In this document: in pieces, positions 23,759 to 35,700 of the stretch
How positions within the stretch are numbered: position 1 is the first letter of the stretch
How the letters are laid out: every line of letters starts with the position of its first letter
NCBI RefSeq assembly: GCF_022201045.2
Contig: NC_068557.1
Span: 15,911,501 to 15,975,500 of the forward strand
From: Citrus sinensis
Taxonomy: Eukaryota > Streptophyta > Magnoliopsida > Sapindales > Rutaceae
Length of the DNA stretch: 64,000 nucleotides
Direction of reading: 5' to 3'
Program-made: the position numbers and the translations under genes
The notes under the pieces: generated by a model
Seen by the model: only the letters and a program-made list of their open reading frames with translations
Told to the model about the DNA's origin: nothing
Databases searched by the model: none

Positions 23759-23832
23759 CGCCGTTGCCGGGGATCGAACCCGGGTCACCCGCGTGACAGG
23801 CGGGAATATACTCACCACTATACTACAACGAC
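23759..23832 (-). tRNA. tRNA-Asp (anticodon GUC), with two extra bases
   Basis: The minus strand gives a 74-nt cloverleaf. The acceptor stem GTCGTTG pairs with CAACGGC, followed by discriminator G. The D arm is GTAT...GTAT, the anticodon arm CCCGC-CTGTCAC-GCGGG with anticodon GTC, and the T arm CCGGG-TTCGATC-CCCGG. The intragenic A box (TAGTATAGTGG) and B box (GGTTCGATCC) are intact. Plant tRNA-Asp genes are normally 72 nt; here two extra bases (AT) sit between the D stem and the anticodon stem. It may therefore be a poorly functional or pseudo copy. It lies between the QWRF and GAUT10 genes. Confidence 0.85.
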
Positions 23833-24258
23833 CAGTTGTCAAGGAGCCTTAAATAATAAAAGTTTTTCTATATACACAAAAAAGGAAAAACAGAGATACA
23901 GAATACCACCAACCCCCGAAGATCCTGGAGCAAGTTGTTTGCCAATAATGTGAATTGTGAAATGATTCAAACGAACTCCAAACACAATCGAGTGATTGGA
24001 AAAAAAATGTGAATTGTTCATAATGTTTACAGTTCAATTAAGAATGTTGTCTCAAAGAATATAGTAGCTGGACAATCCTTTTAAGTAATTGATATGACAA
24101 TCTATATACTAAAACTAACAAATAGAACCGCCAAGTACCCATGTTACAAACAGCCATGCTTGATTTTACAAAAATCGTACAAGCATTCCCGACGACAAAA
24201 TCTAGTTCTGATTCATCAGGTATTTTGTGGAAGTGACTAAACTTACACATGTCCAGAA

Positions 24259-27200
24259 TCAATGAAAGTTGCACTGCTGCAATTGAGGATGATTATAATC
24301 AACATACTTCTCCCACAAGGGCTTGTACTTTTCCATTCCAATCTTCAACCACGGCTTTGAGTTTCCATTGTAGTGAAGAACAGCTCCTTTCTCTATCAAC
24401 TGCGGATCGACATTGGTATAGCCCAACCCCAGTACATGCCAAGCGGGATTCAATGGTTCCGTCAAGCCATAGAATGTCAATAGTCCAGGAGGCAGAGTAC
24501 CAAGTTTCCACAATGTCCTGTCTACGTTCTTTTCCTGCCAGTAGTGGTATATACCAGTTACATTCCTTTTTCTCCACTCAACTAAATCAAAAATGTTCAT
24601 CCCAAAAGCCCATCCGCAAGCATCAGGATCAAAATGTTCTCTTATAAGAGGGTGTGAGTAATTCAAGTATTTATGGTATCTATGAAACGTCTCCATGCAC
24701 GTCTCGACAGCTCCATTGACATTACCATTTAAGTTGATGGAAAACAGAGCAGATAGGTCTTTCTGAACAACAACATCATCATCCAGGAAAACCACCTTCT
24801 TCAACGCAGGGAAAACTTCTGGGATATAAAACCTCAGATGATTAAGCATAGACAGATATTTTGGGTTACGGAACTTGATTGGAGTCCGACCTCCATCGCT
24901 ATTACCAGAAAAATAATAGCTCTGTGTTTCAGAGTCTTGAAGCTGCTTAAGAACCGGAACATAAGAAGCATTCAACCATTTGAAGTCCTCAAACTTCTGA
25001 ACCTCAACAGTTACCCCCCTAAAACTGTTAATGGCAAACCAAGCCTTCATTGCGGCATAGTTTATTTCATCAGTTACAAGATGAAAGACAATCATATCTG
25101 GATTCTTCGAGTTTGAAGCAGTTGAATTGACTACAACCGAAGTTGCCAGGATGTTGTCAGAAAAAACACAGAAATGATAGAGATTGTTATCCGTAAGTTT
25201 CTCCATTTGTTTCCTCTCCTTAAGTTTCCTTTGCAAATTTTGATTTCCGAACCACTCAGTGGTTAACCTAACACCAAGGCAGTATAGACTTTTTGGGACT
25301 TCTTCAGCAGCTATTTGTCCATACTTCGAACTTTTTTCATTCACAGAACCCATCTGTTCTTCAAGTCCTTGAATTTTAGCTTTTAGCCTCATGATCATTG
25401 TTGCACTGTCATAATGAAACTGCTGAGCTTGGTAGAGTAATAAAGCCATATCACGAATTGCAGTTTCTGTTTCTCTGGTTGTCAAAGGAGTCCGTCTTGT
25501 TGCAGCATTTGAGAGGAGGACTTGTGAATTGCGGATCTGGGCACTTAATTCCCATGCAAATTGAAGGTTGTTGCTTTCTTTTGCAATCACAACAAATGCT
25601 TTGGCAAGAGAAATTTGGTCGGTAAGTTGCCTAGTAACCGAGTTAGCACTCAACATTTCATCAGTAATATTCAGACCTTCCATTATCCTGTCACGCCTGT
25701 CATATCTCTGCAAAGCACAAATTTCCTTAATTTTCCAATAAAATTAAAAAAAAATGCATAGAAATCTGTATCATTGTAGTAAACTAATGGCAAAACTCAA
25801 TCTTGTCTTACAAAATCCTATAAGATAATGTTAGCTTCATCAAACAACTGGATTAGAATAAGTTACTACCTGGAACACAAAATTGAAATCACAATTATTT
25901 TGATAGAAAATGTAAGATTCAGCAACCTCGAAATTGTATCTTAATTCTAAAAAGTTTTACCAGAAAAGCAAACGTTGGTAGGATTGACTTAGTATCCAAT
26001 AAATTTTGCATCGTAAGTGAAAATGTAAAATCATACAAGAGGATCCTTGCATCAAAATCACTGAAACTAGCGCCATGCTGGGTGCACGCAAGCTGGGAAA
26101 ATATCTAATGCAAGTGGGTAACTGATTAATCTAAAATTACATTTCACACATCATATTCGCATAGATAGGAAAAAAGAAAAGAACATTGTCATATTAGAAA
26201 CCTGATTTGGTTCTATGATTGTATTATGATACTAGTTTATAAATTTGTTGCCTTTATACAAAAAGATGATCTCAGTGGCATGAGATATATATAATTTAGG
26301 CTCACAATGAATAACCATTTAGATCTTTCCCTAGCTTTGTAAACAAAGGTCCAACACGAATAATTGCAAATTAACAAACTAGAAGTTGCAAGTCAGTGCA
26401 TCAGCATTAGTCCACCACATGCTAATGGTTCACACCTTCTACTTCAAGATTCTTGACCATAAGTACCCCAACCTTTTGTGGCATACAATACGGTTGCAAG
26501 ATAAGAAAGAATCTCATGATACAATTTTTTTAAGTAGAAAAATATATTCATGATACGCCTCCAACTTCGAAAACCTAGGGTGCAGTGGTGCAAAAAATTA
26601 AATAGAATTAGTCAGTCACCAACTTGATAAAGCTAGTAGCTTAGCTATCCTTTCTAGTTTTTGCTTGTTCTTGAAAACTTCTGCTGTTGTCCATTGCAAG
26701 AGTGAAGCTATTATAGAACAAAAAGTGAGTACAACTAGAAAGAAACACTCATTTCCACATTATGCTTGTACAAATTGAGACAATTTTACGAACTTGTCAA
26801 CTAACAGCAATATATAATTCCTTAAAGAAGACCGATGTAATCTAACTACAAAATCATCCATTTCTTGGTCTTATGGCCAGCTGCCTCTGCTTGCATGTCT
26901 CCTCAACAAACTAAATTAAAAGGTAGTGGTAGAAAAGCTAGGCATGTTGTCAAGCAATAAGCCCATAAATACAAATATGGTTAACTATTCCAGCAACATG
27001 TTTTCAAAACTTTAGCCTCCAATAACCATAGTTTTAGCAGACTGGAGAAATAGATCTTGAAATAGAAAATCAAATTCACAAAAAAGCAACAAAAAGTAAT
27101 ATATTTCTGAAGCAATTAAGAATGAAATAAACAAGCATTCACGAGGAAAACTCAATGAAATTTTTTTGTAGATATCTCCACATCCTTACTTAACATTCAA

Positions 27201-28603
27201 TATTCTCCCTTTGAATGTTTTAAGATGAATAGGTCCTAACAGTTCTTCCCTTTTTTTCTTGAAAGTTTCTACAATACTTTTTTTTTTGGGTGGCGTTCTT
27301 TGTAGCAAAGGCACCCCTTCAAGCTTTCTGTGCTTCATGTTAATTGTTGTTGTTTTCTAGGAACTTCCTAACCAATTAATATATTCTAGAAATTTACCTA
27401 ATATTTTACTTATAATATATTCTTTTAGGAATAGGCTTTTCTAGCACACAATGTTGAACAATTCATCATAAGCAGTTTGATCCATGACTAAACTCTCTCA
27501 GATTCACTAACATCTGATACAACACTTGTATTACACAAAGCTACTACTCTGCAAAATTTTCAAGTTAGTTCATTGAGGAACAAGTTATTATAATAAAAAA
27601 TCTTCCTAGCTCAAAATCTTCTACCTTTCCTTTTAATATCATCTCTTAAGCTATATTTGATAGCACTACTATGTACCAATGTAGTGCATGTTCCTGTCCT
27701 GTCAATTAAACACAGTACCTTGTCTTTAATTACACCTAAAATATCCATCTAATTCTCCAACTCTACTAGTAAAGTATCCTCATCCTAGCAGGGTAAAGCA
27801 TTCCATCAAATGATCCACAGGTCCCATGGCATGTTCCAAAACTTTTAGCTGATATATTCAATACATCAAAGTTGCACCAATTGGCTCTTCTGCAAACACA
27901 CAATTCTATCCCCTATCCTCTTCACATATACAACTTCCTTCAATCTATAATATTTAACACGCACGTCCTAAAGCATGGATGACCAGTAAACAAAAAACTT
28001 GCAACACTGGGGCATTCATTACGGTCGCTTATCAGTGTTTTTATTTCTGTCAGAAAATTGCAGCAATTTAAATTCTGTGGTGATATAAAACAAATGACAG
28101 AAAACGGCAACGATAAGCATATTAAGAAAGCAATTACAGTTACTTTAGCATGGATGTCATCTCAACAAAGTAATTTTCATTTCCCCATTTTTAAGATGTA
28201 CGCATTTTGTAAGATACCAGATAAAACTATCAGCTGCATCAATCACAATCAAAATGCCACATCAAACAGCTTATTTCATGCATCACTTTAAAGTCAACAC
28301 TGACTTAATCCCCAAGATCAAACGATAATTTTACTCAAACCCCAGTTAAGCAGACTGCTTCTTTCCTCTACTTTCTCAGCAGCCAAACAGAATTCAGAAT
28401 CTAAAAATGAAGAAGTAAAAATAAAAAAGAAAAAGAGAGGGAAAGATCTCGACCTTGGGAAAAGTGGGCCTTGATTCAATCTGACTCTCTTTGCTCAAAA
28501 TAACAATAAAGAGCAAAACAGCAATCCCACACAATGTCCACCACACCACGTGTGATATCCTCCTCCTCACTGGCCTACGAAAATCCTGACCCCTTCTTCT
28601 CAT
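24259..28603 (-). CDS. GAUT10: GAUT10-type polygalacturonate 4-alpha-galacturonosyltransferase, two exons
   Basis: Exon 1 is 28603-28454 and exon 2 is 25707-24259, both phase 0, giving 532 residues (Arabidopsis GAUT10 is about 536). Exon 1 encodes a short basic cytosolic tail (MRRRGQDFRRPVRRR) and a signal-anchor helix (VVWWTLCGIAVLLFIVIL), the type II Golgi topology of the family. Exon 2 holds the stem and coiled region, then the GT8 domain from about residue 215. This includes YHFCVFSDNILATSVVVNS, the metal-binding VVFLDDDVVVQKDL, the GAUT block CGWAFGMNIFDL and WHVLGLGYTN, and the substrate/metal His of VLHYNGNSKPW near the C-terminus. GAUTs transfer galacturonic acid from UDP-GalA during pectin synthesis. 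The 2.7-kb intron has no recognised gene. The N-terminal sequence and length match GAUT10 best. Confidence 0.93.
25708..28453. other. Large GAUT10 intron, no inserted gene recognised
   Basis: A 2.75-kb intron with donor AAG/GTCGAG and acceptor TTTGCAG. I see only AT-rich unique-looking sequence and small random frames. The size suggests an old insertion, but no terminal repeats could be found. Confidence 0.5.
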
Positions 28604-28728
28604 TTCAATTCCCTCTTTCTGTTTGTTTCCAGGGAAAAATGCTTATAATATTTCCCGAGACAGTTAGGGATTCAGCAGTAGCAGAGATGATATGACAATC
28701 CTGTGGATCTGAAAGAGATTAGGGTTTC

Positions 28729-28736
28729 TATTTATA
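28729..28736 (-). promoter_or_regulatory. Candidate TATA box of GAUT10
   Basis: TATAAATA on the minus strand about 126 bases before the ATG, in a context CCCCCTATAAATAG. This is a good plant TATA box, though the transcription start is not known. Confidence 0.5.
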
Positions 28737-28987
28737 GGGGGAATTGGACTTCTCGGAGTTGAATTTGAATCCTTCAAGAGCTTAAGAGGATTACTGAGAA
28801 GTGAAGTGAAGCGAAGCAAAGCAAAGTTTTTTTTTTTCTTTTTTGCTTTATTTTTATTTTCTTTTTCCTTGACAAAGACAGGAATCAGTTATAGGATCTA
28901 GAACTTAAAAATGGCTGTGAATTTTTCAAATTATTATTATTAATTTCCACACAATTAAAAAAAAAAAATCTGCTACAAAATTTTAAC

Positions 28988-30386
28988 TAGGGGTGGGCAT
29001 TTTACGGCTGGGTTCGGTTCTGATAAAAAATTGAACTGAACCGAAATCAATTAGTACTCAAAAACTTGAAACCAAAAGAATTGAATTATAGAATTGAATC
29101 GAACCAATTTATTTCGGTTTGGTTCTATTCTAAATTTAGGTTCAATTCTGTATTTTTGGTTTAGACATTTTGGATATTACATGTAGCTACAGGAGTTTTT
29201 TCAGATTGATTTTATTATTAAGGCCTGAGCTACATATATATATTTTAATTCATTTTAGCACCACATATATATATTTTTTTATTTGAACTCTGAAAAATCA
29301 GAAGCATACTTGCATGATTCAATTACAGTGCAAAAATTATCAAAAGAAAAATATCCTCCATGACCCGACCACAAAATGTACAAACATAAAACAATTAAGT
29401 ACTTTCAATTCTAAGAAAAAAAATCAACTTTAACTTAAGATAATAACAGAAGTACGTGCACCATAAAGCCACAAACAGCTGCAAACATTAACATATGATT
29501 TGTGTAATTTTTTCCTAAATACACTAGTAGCTCAGATCAGCTGAGATCACAACATAAATAGTAATAGTAGCAGTACAGCATCATAAATTACATTTTTCAC
29601 ACAATTAAAAAAAAAAATCTGCTACAAAATTTTAACCATAATCTGTTAAATTAAAATATTAATTACTATATTACACAGAGTTACAACAGCTTTTCCAGAT
29701 TGATTTAACCATTAAGACCTAAGTTATATTTTTTTCCAATTCATCTCAGCACCATAATTTTTTTCACCTCTTGGTCAGATTGATTCAATTCATTTGAACA
29801 ATGTAACAGCACCATGATTTTTTCCATTTGAACTCTGTAAAAGCAGAAGCTACTTGTATTTTGTATAATTCAATTTTAGTGCACCAAATTTACCAAAAGG
29901 AAAATATCCTCTATGACATGATCACAAATGCACAAATATAAAACAAATAAGTGCATAAACATAAAATAAATAAATAATCCTGATTCTAAGAAAATAGAAA
30001 AAAATCAACTTTAACTTGAGATAATAACTGCAGTACAGCACCATAAATCCACTAACAACTGCAAAATTAACATATTGTTTGTGCAAATTTTCCCTAAATT
30101 CACTAATAGCTCATATCAAATCAGATAATAAAAGCAGCATCATAAATAGCATTGTCAATATAATTAAAAAATTATACGGTCAGGAATGTGAATTTTTTTC
30201 CTTATAGTTTCAATTTGCACGAACCGTTCGGTTTGTGCATTCGATTCGGTTTTGGAGCCTAACCAAACACAAATAATTTAGTTCATAAAAATACAAATTA
30301 TTTGATTTTTGCCTACTGAACGAACCAAACTAAATCGAGTAATTTCAGTTCGATTTGGTAAAAACCCAACCGAATGCCCACCCCGA
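28988..30386. mobile_element. hAT-like non-autonomous element with GGGGTGGGCAT termini
   Basis: The left end reads TAGGGGTGGGCATTTTACGG followed by GGTTCGGTT words. The inverted right end reads TCGGGGTGGGCATTCGG followed by GGTTGGGTTT and TTTGGTTCGTTC. GGTTCGGTT-like subterminal repeats (about 29010-29165 and 30215-30380) are typical of plant hAT MITEs. No clean 8-bp target duplication is left (ATTTTAAC against AATTTATG). The interior carries a large tandem duplication and no protein-coding frame. It lies about 250 bases upstream of the candidate GAUT10 TATA box. Confidence 0.6.
29170..30180. repeat. Imperfect tandem duplication of about 500 bp
   Basis: Unit A (about 29170-29640) and unit B (about 29655-30180) share the same order of words: CAGATTGATTT, a CATTAAG(A/G)CCT block, TTTGAACTCTG, GAAAAATATCCTC, AAAAATCAACTTTAACTT, GATAATAAC and GCATCATAAAT. 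Identity looks like 75-80 percent with several indels. A third partial copy of the junction word (ATCTGCTACAAAATTTTAAC) lies at about 28968-28987, immediately outside the left element end, and again at about 29617-29636. Confidence 0.7.
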
Positions 30387-31272
30387 AATTTATGTTTGTC
30401 AACGGTTGTAATCCACTCATGACAAAACTGTGATTTCTGAAAATAGTTAATTATAATATTTCAAACAATTTAATCTACGAAATTGAGGCCATTTATTTAT
30501 CTGTTCTGTTGAACTTGTTTTCATAATATAAATCTGATATTCGTATTACGTTTGTGATCAATGCACTTCAAAATTGAAATTTTTGGAGTGAAGGGAAGAC
30601 TTTTACGAATATTTAAGTAATCAAGTAATAATCCCAAAAATAATTAATCTACAATTCAAGCTATTCAAATATCTTTGCATCCGTTGTCGTAATAGATAAT
30701 CAGATATTGTAATATAATTGCCACTCGCACACAAAAACTTCAAATTTGAAGTTTTTGGAGTTAAGGGAGGACAAGTAACCAAACAAAGATTTCATGTCCT
30801 TCAGAAACCGGCAACTTTGGCCTTGGATATGTGGATGCCACCTCCATAAACAATCAATGTAATGTTCAAAATTAAAATGTTGCACTAAAACTAAAACAAC
30901 CATGAAATCAAATGAAACGAAATAAAGCATCCTCAACTCATCCCTTCCTAAACAACTACAATTAATTATCCAATTAATTATTATTATTATGTTTTATTTT
31001 ATCTTGAAATATTTTGAAAAATGGACTACAAAATGAGAGGTAGCCTTCCGAAAAACTAACACATACTCTTTAGAAAGGCCTGTGGAAACTTCCTATATTA
31101 AACAGAGGATGAATACAAGCACCTTCAGTGTTCAAAGGTATTTGAATGTATGACCCGGCAAGAGCAGACCTAACGCACGCCAACAAAACGGTGATGTATG
31201 CGAATCCGATACCTGCCCAAAAGTGCACTCCCTTGTAACTAGCCCTATATAATGTATTCATATCCAATAAGA
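30387..31272. other. Intergenic DNA, no gene recognised
   Basis: AT-rich sequence with a minus-strand open frame of about 64 codons (31261-31070) encoding a hydrophobic middle (GIGFAYITVLLACVRSALAG). I do not recognise it, and no neighbouring exon extends it. The Mutator-like element has inserted just upstream of its first ATG. It may be a gene fragment or chance. Confidence 0.35.
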
Positions 31273-31281
31273 AAAAAAAGA

Positions 31282-31395
31282 GGGTTATTTTTCGCCATCC
31301 CCCATATGTTTCGACAAATATTACCGTGCACCCACTTGTTTCAATAATGATCTCCGCGCACCCATTCCGTTAAGTTCTCCCGTTTAATTTAACAA
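31282..31395. repeat. Left terminal inverted repeat of the Mutator-like element (114 bp)
   Basis: Begins GGGTTATTTTTCGCC and ends in TTTAACAA. It pairs with 37455-37568 with 112 of 114 matches (differences in the CC[A/A]TCC/CACC word near base 17 and at CCGCGC/CCGTGC near base 75). Confidence 0.93.
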
Positions 31396-31793
31396 TTGTT
31401 ATAGTTATTTTGGTGAAAGACGATTTTGTCCACAATTTGAATTTCAAATTATTAAATTACAAAAAATGCATCAATCACTGACAAAGTGCACGTTGAATTG
31501 GGAAATTGTCTGAAAAACTGTTACAGGCAAAAGTCAAAATTACCCACAAAATTTAACATATTTACGAGTGAAAAATTACTATTTTACCCTTAAAAAATAA
31601 TGCTCCAAAAGTCTTATAACGGTAACCTGCAAGTTTCAATTGCTTGCCCAAATGCTCACAACGGCAACAAGAGATAATTATTCTGCCTCAACATGTTAAA
31701 TAGATTCATAATGCATGCAATTAGTTTTCACGACTGAAGAATTCATCATTCACACCCCAATCATCCATTACAGCCAAAAATCATTATCAAACA

Positions 31794-32270
31794 ATGCCTA
31801 CTTCAGCTAATACATCCAACAATCATGGCAAACCCCAAGCATCAAACACAAACCAAAATCCTTCTTCATCGAGCACCCATGGTGTCCCACATGCTAAAGA
31901 CATAAATGGTGGTATTATAAAGTTCTACAACAAGAGATGTTATTGCGGGTACAGGGCAGTAATCAAAATTTCACAAACTCCAGATAATCCACACAAGCTA
32001 TTCTACAATTGCAGAACAAGCGGATGTGGATTTTTCAGATGGTGGTCACCAACTAATAATGAAGCTAATGAGATTATTTCAAGAAGAGATTTATTTCTAG
32101 GAACACATGATGATGACGACAATGGCATGGACACAACTCAAGTGCTAAGAGATGAAGTAACTAGCAGATTTGATACTTTAGAAAATACTTTGAAGGCAAC
32201 AAAGACATGTGTCAACGTGATTATCATCCTTCTACTTCTTATATTGTTCATCAGCAAATGTAATATTTAG
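31794..32270 (+). CDS. GRF zinc-finger, tail-anchored accessory protein of a Mutator-like element
   Basis: A single-exon frame of 158 residues starting MPTSANTSNN. The first 40 residues are Ser/Asn/Pro-rich and disordered. Residues about 48-83 form a GRF-type zinc finger with four ligands (CYCG, FYNC, CGFF) ending in the diagnostic FFRWW. GRF fingers bind single-stranded nucleic acid in topoisomerase III, NEIL3 and APE2. A short acidic stretch, a probable coiled coil (about 115-137) and one hydrophobic C-terminal segment follow (VNVIIILLLLILFI), suggesting a tail-anchored membrane protein. It lies 512 bases inside the left end and is convergent with the transposase. A role in transposition is inferred from location only. 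A degenerate relative occurs at 62460-62702. Confidence 0.8.
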   Translation: MPTSANTSNNHGKPQASNTNQNPSSSSTHGVPHAKDINGGIIKFYNKRCYCGYRAVIKISQTPDNPHKLFYNCRTSGCGFFRWWSPTNNEANEIISRRDLFLGTHDDDDNGMDTTQVLRDEVTSRFDTLENTLKATKTCVNVIIILLLLILFISKCNI

Positions 32271-32777
32271 AAATCAGATGGTAACAATTGACATGTAATA
32301 TTTATTAACTGATTTCATATCCTACCACTACTGTAATTCATGCATTTGGTAACACATGACCTGTAATATCATGCATTTAGAGGTTATCACCACCAATATA
32401 TATATGAATGCATTTTGTAACACTTGATATTTGAAATATCTAATTAATCATTGACAGCATTAATAACAGTTTGGAAACAATACCAACTGCTACAAATTCT
32501 TTACAAAAAAGTAAAAAACTATTGTTGGTATATCTGTTAAGTCTATGATTTTCCTATACCCAACAACTTTCAAAATACCACAAACTCCAAATACACCTAT
32601 ATAATAGTGTCCTTGCACTCATTCATAAGCCTATGGTTCAAAAAGGCATCAAAATACTACAAAATAACTATTTTTAATTAGAGTTTGTCATGGTATTGTG
32701 GAAGGTGTCATCAAACATCATTTTTACTTCCACCATTTACCTTACTAACAGCTGCCAATGACATCAACCCAATTAAT
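32271..32777. other. Space between the convergent genes of the Mutator-like element
   Basis: About 500 AT-rich bases holding the 3' regions of the GRF gene and the transposase gene. No further gene is seen. Confidence 0.55.
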
Positions 32778-35700
32778 TCATAGCTGCATAAAAAAATAAC
32801 AATAATTTGTATTAACTTCTTGTTTACATTTTACTGTAAATAATGTTAAATTATAACGTAAATAACATACCCTCCATGGTGGGAAAGCTGGTGCTTTCCC
32901 CTTATCCAATGCCCTTGACTGTTCATTACCAATAACCATGTCTTTTCCTCCTACTTGGACACTGCTCCCCTGCATAATTCTTCTACCTTGAACTCCAATC
33001 CAGCTGCCATGTGACTCAGGCCTTCTGACATTAGAAATTGAAGCCCCACAGTGGTTACGTGGCTGAACACTATGACAAAAATTCTGAGACACTGCTGACT
33101 GTTGCCGATTCAGTGGATGATTAGTCATTGCAGCATTATGACTTTCAAATAAATTAGTCACTCCCGTAGTTGTTGGATTGTAATGGCCTTGAGATGTGTT
33201 CCTTTGCAGTGGTCCTGCAAGTTAGTCATGATAAAAGTAACTACAAGCCATGCATTGCTTCTATAGGAAGATTCATAAACTGGTTATATAAAACTAGCCA
33301 ACAAAACTCAAATATACATGCATGTATTACCAACAATCAGAACTCATACGAATAAAAACATAACTCTACATTCACATTTAAAAGTAGTTATCATATTACC
33401 AATTTCAAATTCCCTTTCTTTTGCAGCCGCCTCTTTGTAAGCTTTGAGATTGTTCTAATTCACAAGGAAAATACAGAATTAATTCTATTTATAGCATGCG
33501 ATTTTAGCATCTATGAAATATGAAAAATATAAGTTTTAGTCTTTATTTCACCTGGAAGTGTCTTGTCTTCTTGTTGGCATTGTCTGGGTTAATTGGGCAA
33601 GCTCTCTTGTTGTGGCCAAACTCATGACAACACTTACATTGCATCTTGTATCTCCTTTTCTGTGGAGGAACCTCATCATGCTCCCTTCTTCGATTTAATT
33701 TTGGCCTTCCAGGCTGTTTCTTCACCAAAGGAGGCAAAATCTCATCCCCAGGTACTATTGGCCAGTTGACTTTGTCTGGAATTGGCTGTATAATTCCAGC
33801 ATAAGATTTCAGGTAAGCTGTTCTCTTGAAACATTGGTTCACAAATTGTTCTTGGTATTTCCTACTATATACTATACAAGGCATTGCATGTACACAAGGG
33901 TACCCACTGATGTCCCAAAAACCACAGTCACATGAATGGTGTTCCAAATCAACTATATAAGTCCTCCCTTTGCTTTCAACCTCATACAACCACTCACTTG
34001 CAGGAGCTACAGCATAGCCTCTAGATAGTTGTAGGTTTTTTGTGCATTTTTCATACACTCTCCGGGAAATTTCAGATGGCCAAGCTTCAGCTTTCTTCTT
34101 TCTAGTTATCATCCTCTTCATCATCTTTTTACGAATAAAGTCCAACAAAGTCAACAGGGGTAGTTTTCTTTGCTCACCAAGCCATGCATTGAATGACTCT
34201 GTCATGTTATTAGTGCAATGATCAGGTTTGGAAGTTTTGTCAAATGCATGTCTTGACCAAAATCTTGGATGTACTTTTCTAAGTGTTTCATACGCACCAG
34301 CATCTGCACTCTTGATTTTTTCCATTGCTCTTTCGAAATCAATCTGATTAGCAGCTCGAGCAGCTTCCCAAAAGCCACATTTAAAGTCAGTTCTTGGATG
34401 CTTAGACTTTAAGTTTGCTAAAAGGTGTCTTGCACAAAATCTAACATGTGCATTAGGATACTCAAGTCTTAAGGCATTTTGAATTCCCTTTTGCCTATCA
34501 CACATGAAAGTAAGTTGTCTTGAATCTTTCATATACTCTTTCAAGTGTCCTAAAAACCGAGTCCATGTATCTGTGCTCTCAACATTACACACACAAACAA
34601 CAATCGGATAAATACCAGTATTTGCATCTAATGCAACAGCTGAGAGAAGAATACCCTTGTATGGACCTTTCAAATGGTAGCCGTCAATGCCAATGAAAGG
34701 TCTGCAGCCCTCTTTGAAGCCTTTTTTGAGTGATGGAAATGAAATAATGCATCGATCAAAGTGTGTCTTAACTTGATTACCATGCAATCTCATGACATGC
34801 ACAATGGCCAAGGCATCTGGCATCTTGTTGAGGATGATCTGTGCATACGATCTGATGAGCCTATAGCTTGATTCAAAGTCTGCCCCACCACTTTCAAGAG
34901 CAATTTTCTTCGCTCGATACACCTTCTGCTTGTCAACCTTAACTCCATACATTCTGTTCAACTCACTCATAATAAAACCAACTTTAGTTTCAGGGTGCGA
35001 AAGAATTGTTTCCTGAAATTTTGCCACTATGAACTTAACAGTGCATTCTGGATTTTTCAATAGCCTTGTACAAGTATGGACATTATGATATCGCTTTACC
35101 ATGAAAGTCTCTCGAATTACAGTTCTACCTGCATGTAAATACCAAGGGCACATATACCCTTCGCAACCAACAGAAATCCTAGTCTTCTCAAACTTGTCTT
35201 TCCTGGTCTTAAACCTCTCGTATACAGCAAACTTCCTTAAGGCAACTGCAAGTTCAGTGAAGTTTCTGAAGTACTGTCCAACAAAGAACTCAACAGGCTC
35301 ATCACTAGAAATATACATATTAGCCTTCACCTCAGCATCCATCACTTCCATTACTCTATCACCATCTTCATCAGCACATGGACCAAATTCGTTGTTGTCA
35401 CTCTCATAATCTGATAACAAACAATCATCAACATCATCATCAGATTCACCAATATTTGGATCAATAACTTGGACATGTAACTGAGGTTGCTCTGTATTTT
35501 GCTGAAACTCATTGTCACTGTCAAACATGTTGTACATACTGTCATTAGAGTCATAACTATTGAAAGTCTGTTGCTGCTGATCAGAAGGGAAACAGAGCCT
35601 CAAATTAGAATCTTCATTATCACCTTCTTCAATATGCACTTGTTGTGTGGCATTACTGTTACAGGGAGTACTCCTTTGGTGGGAAGTTGGTGATTTTTCA

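Noticed and set aside
23759..23776. CGCCGTTGCCGGGGA looks like the tRNA-Asp primer-binding site used by Athila-type retroelements
   Set aside because: The sequence continues through a complete cloverleaf with D, anticodon and T arms and lacks an adjacent LTR, so it is a tRNA gene and not a primer-binding site.
24249..24647. Plus-strand frame of 132 codons over GAUT10 exon 2
   Set aside because: Antisense shadow of the strongly conserved GT8 domain.
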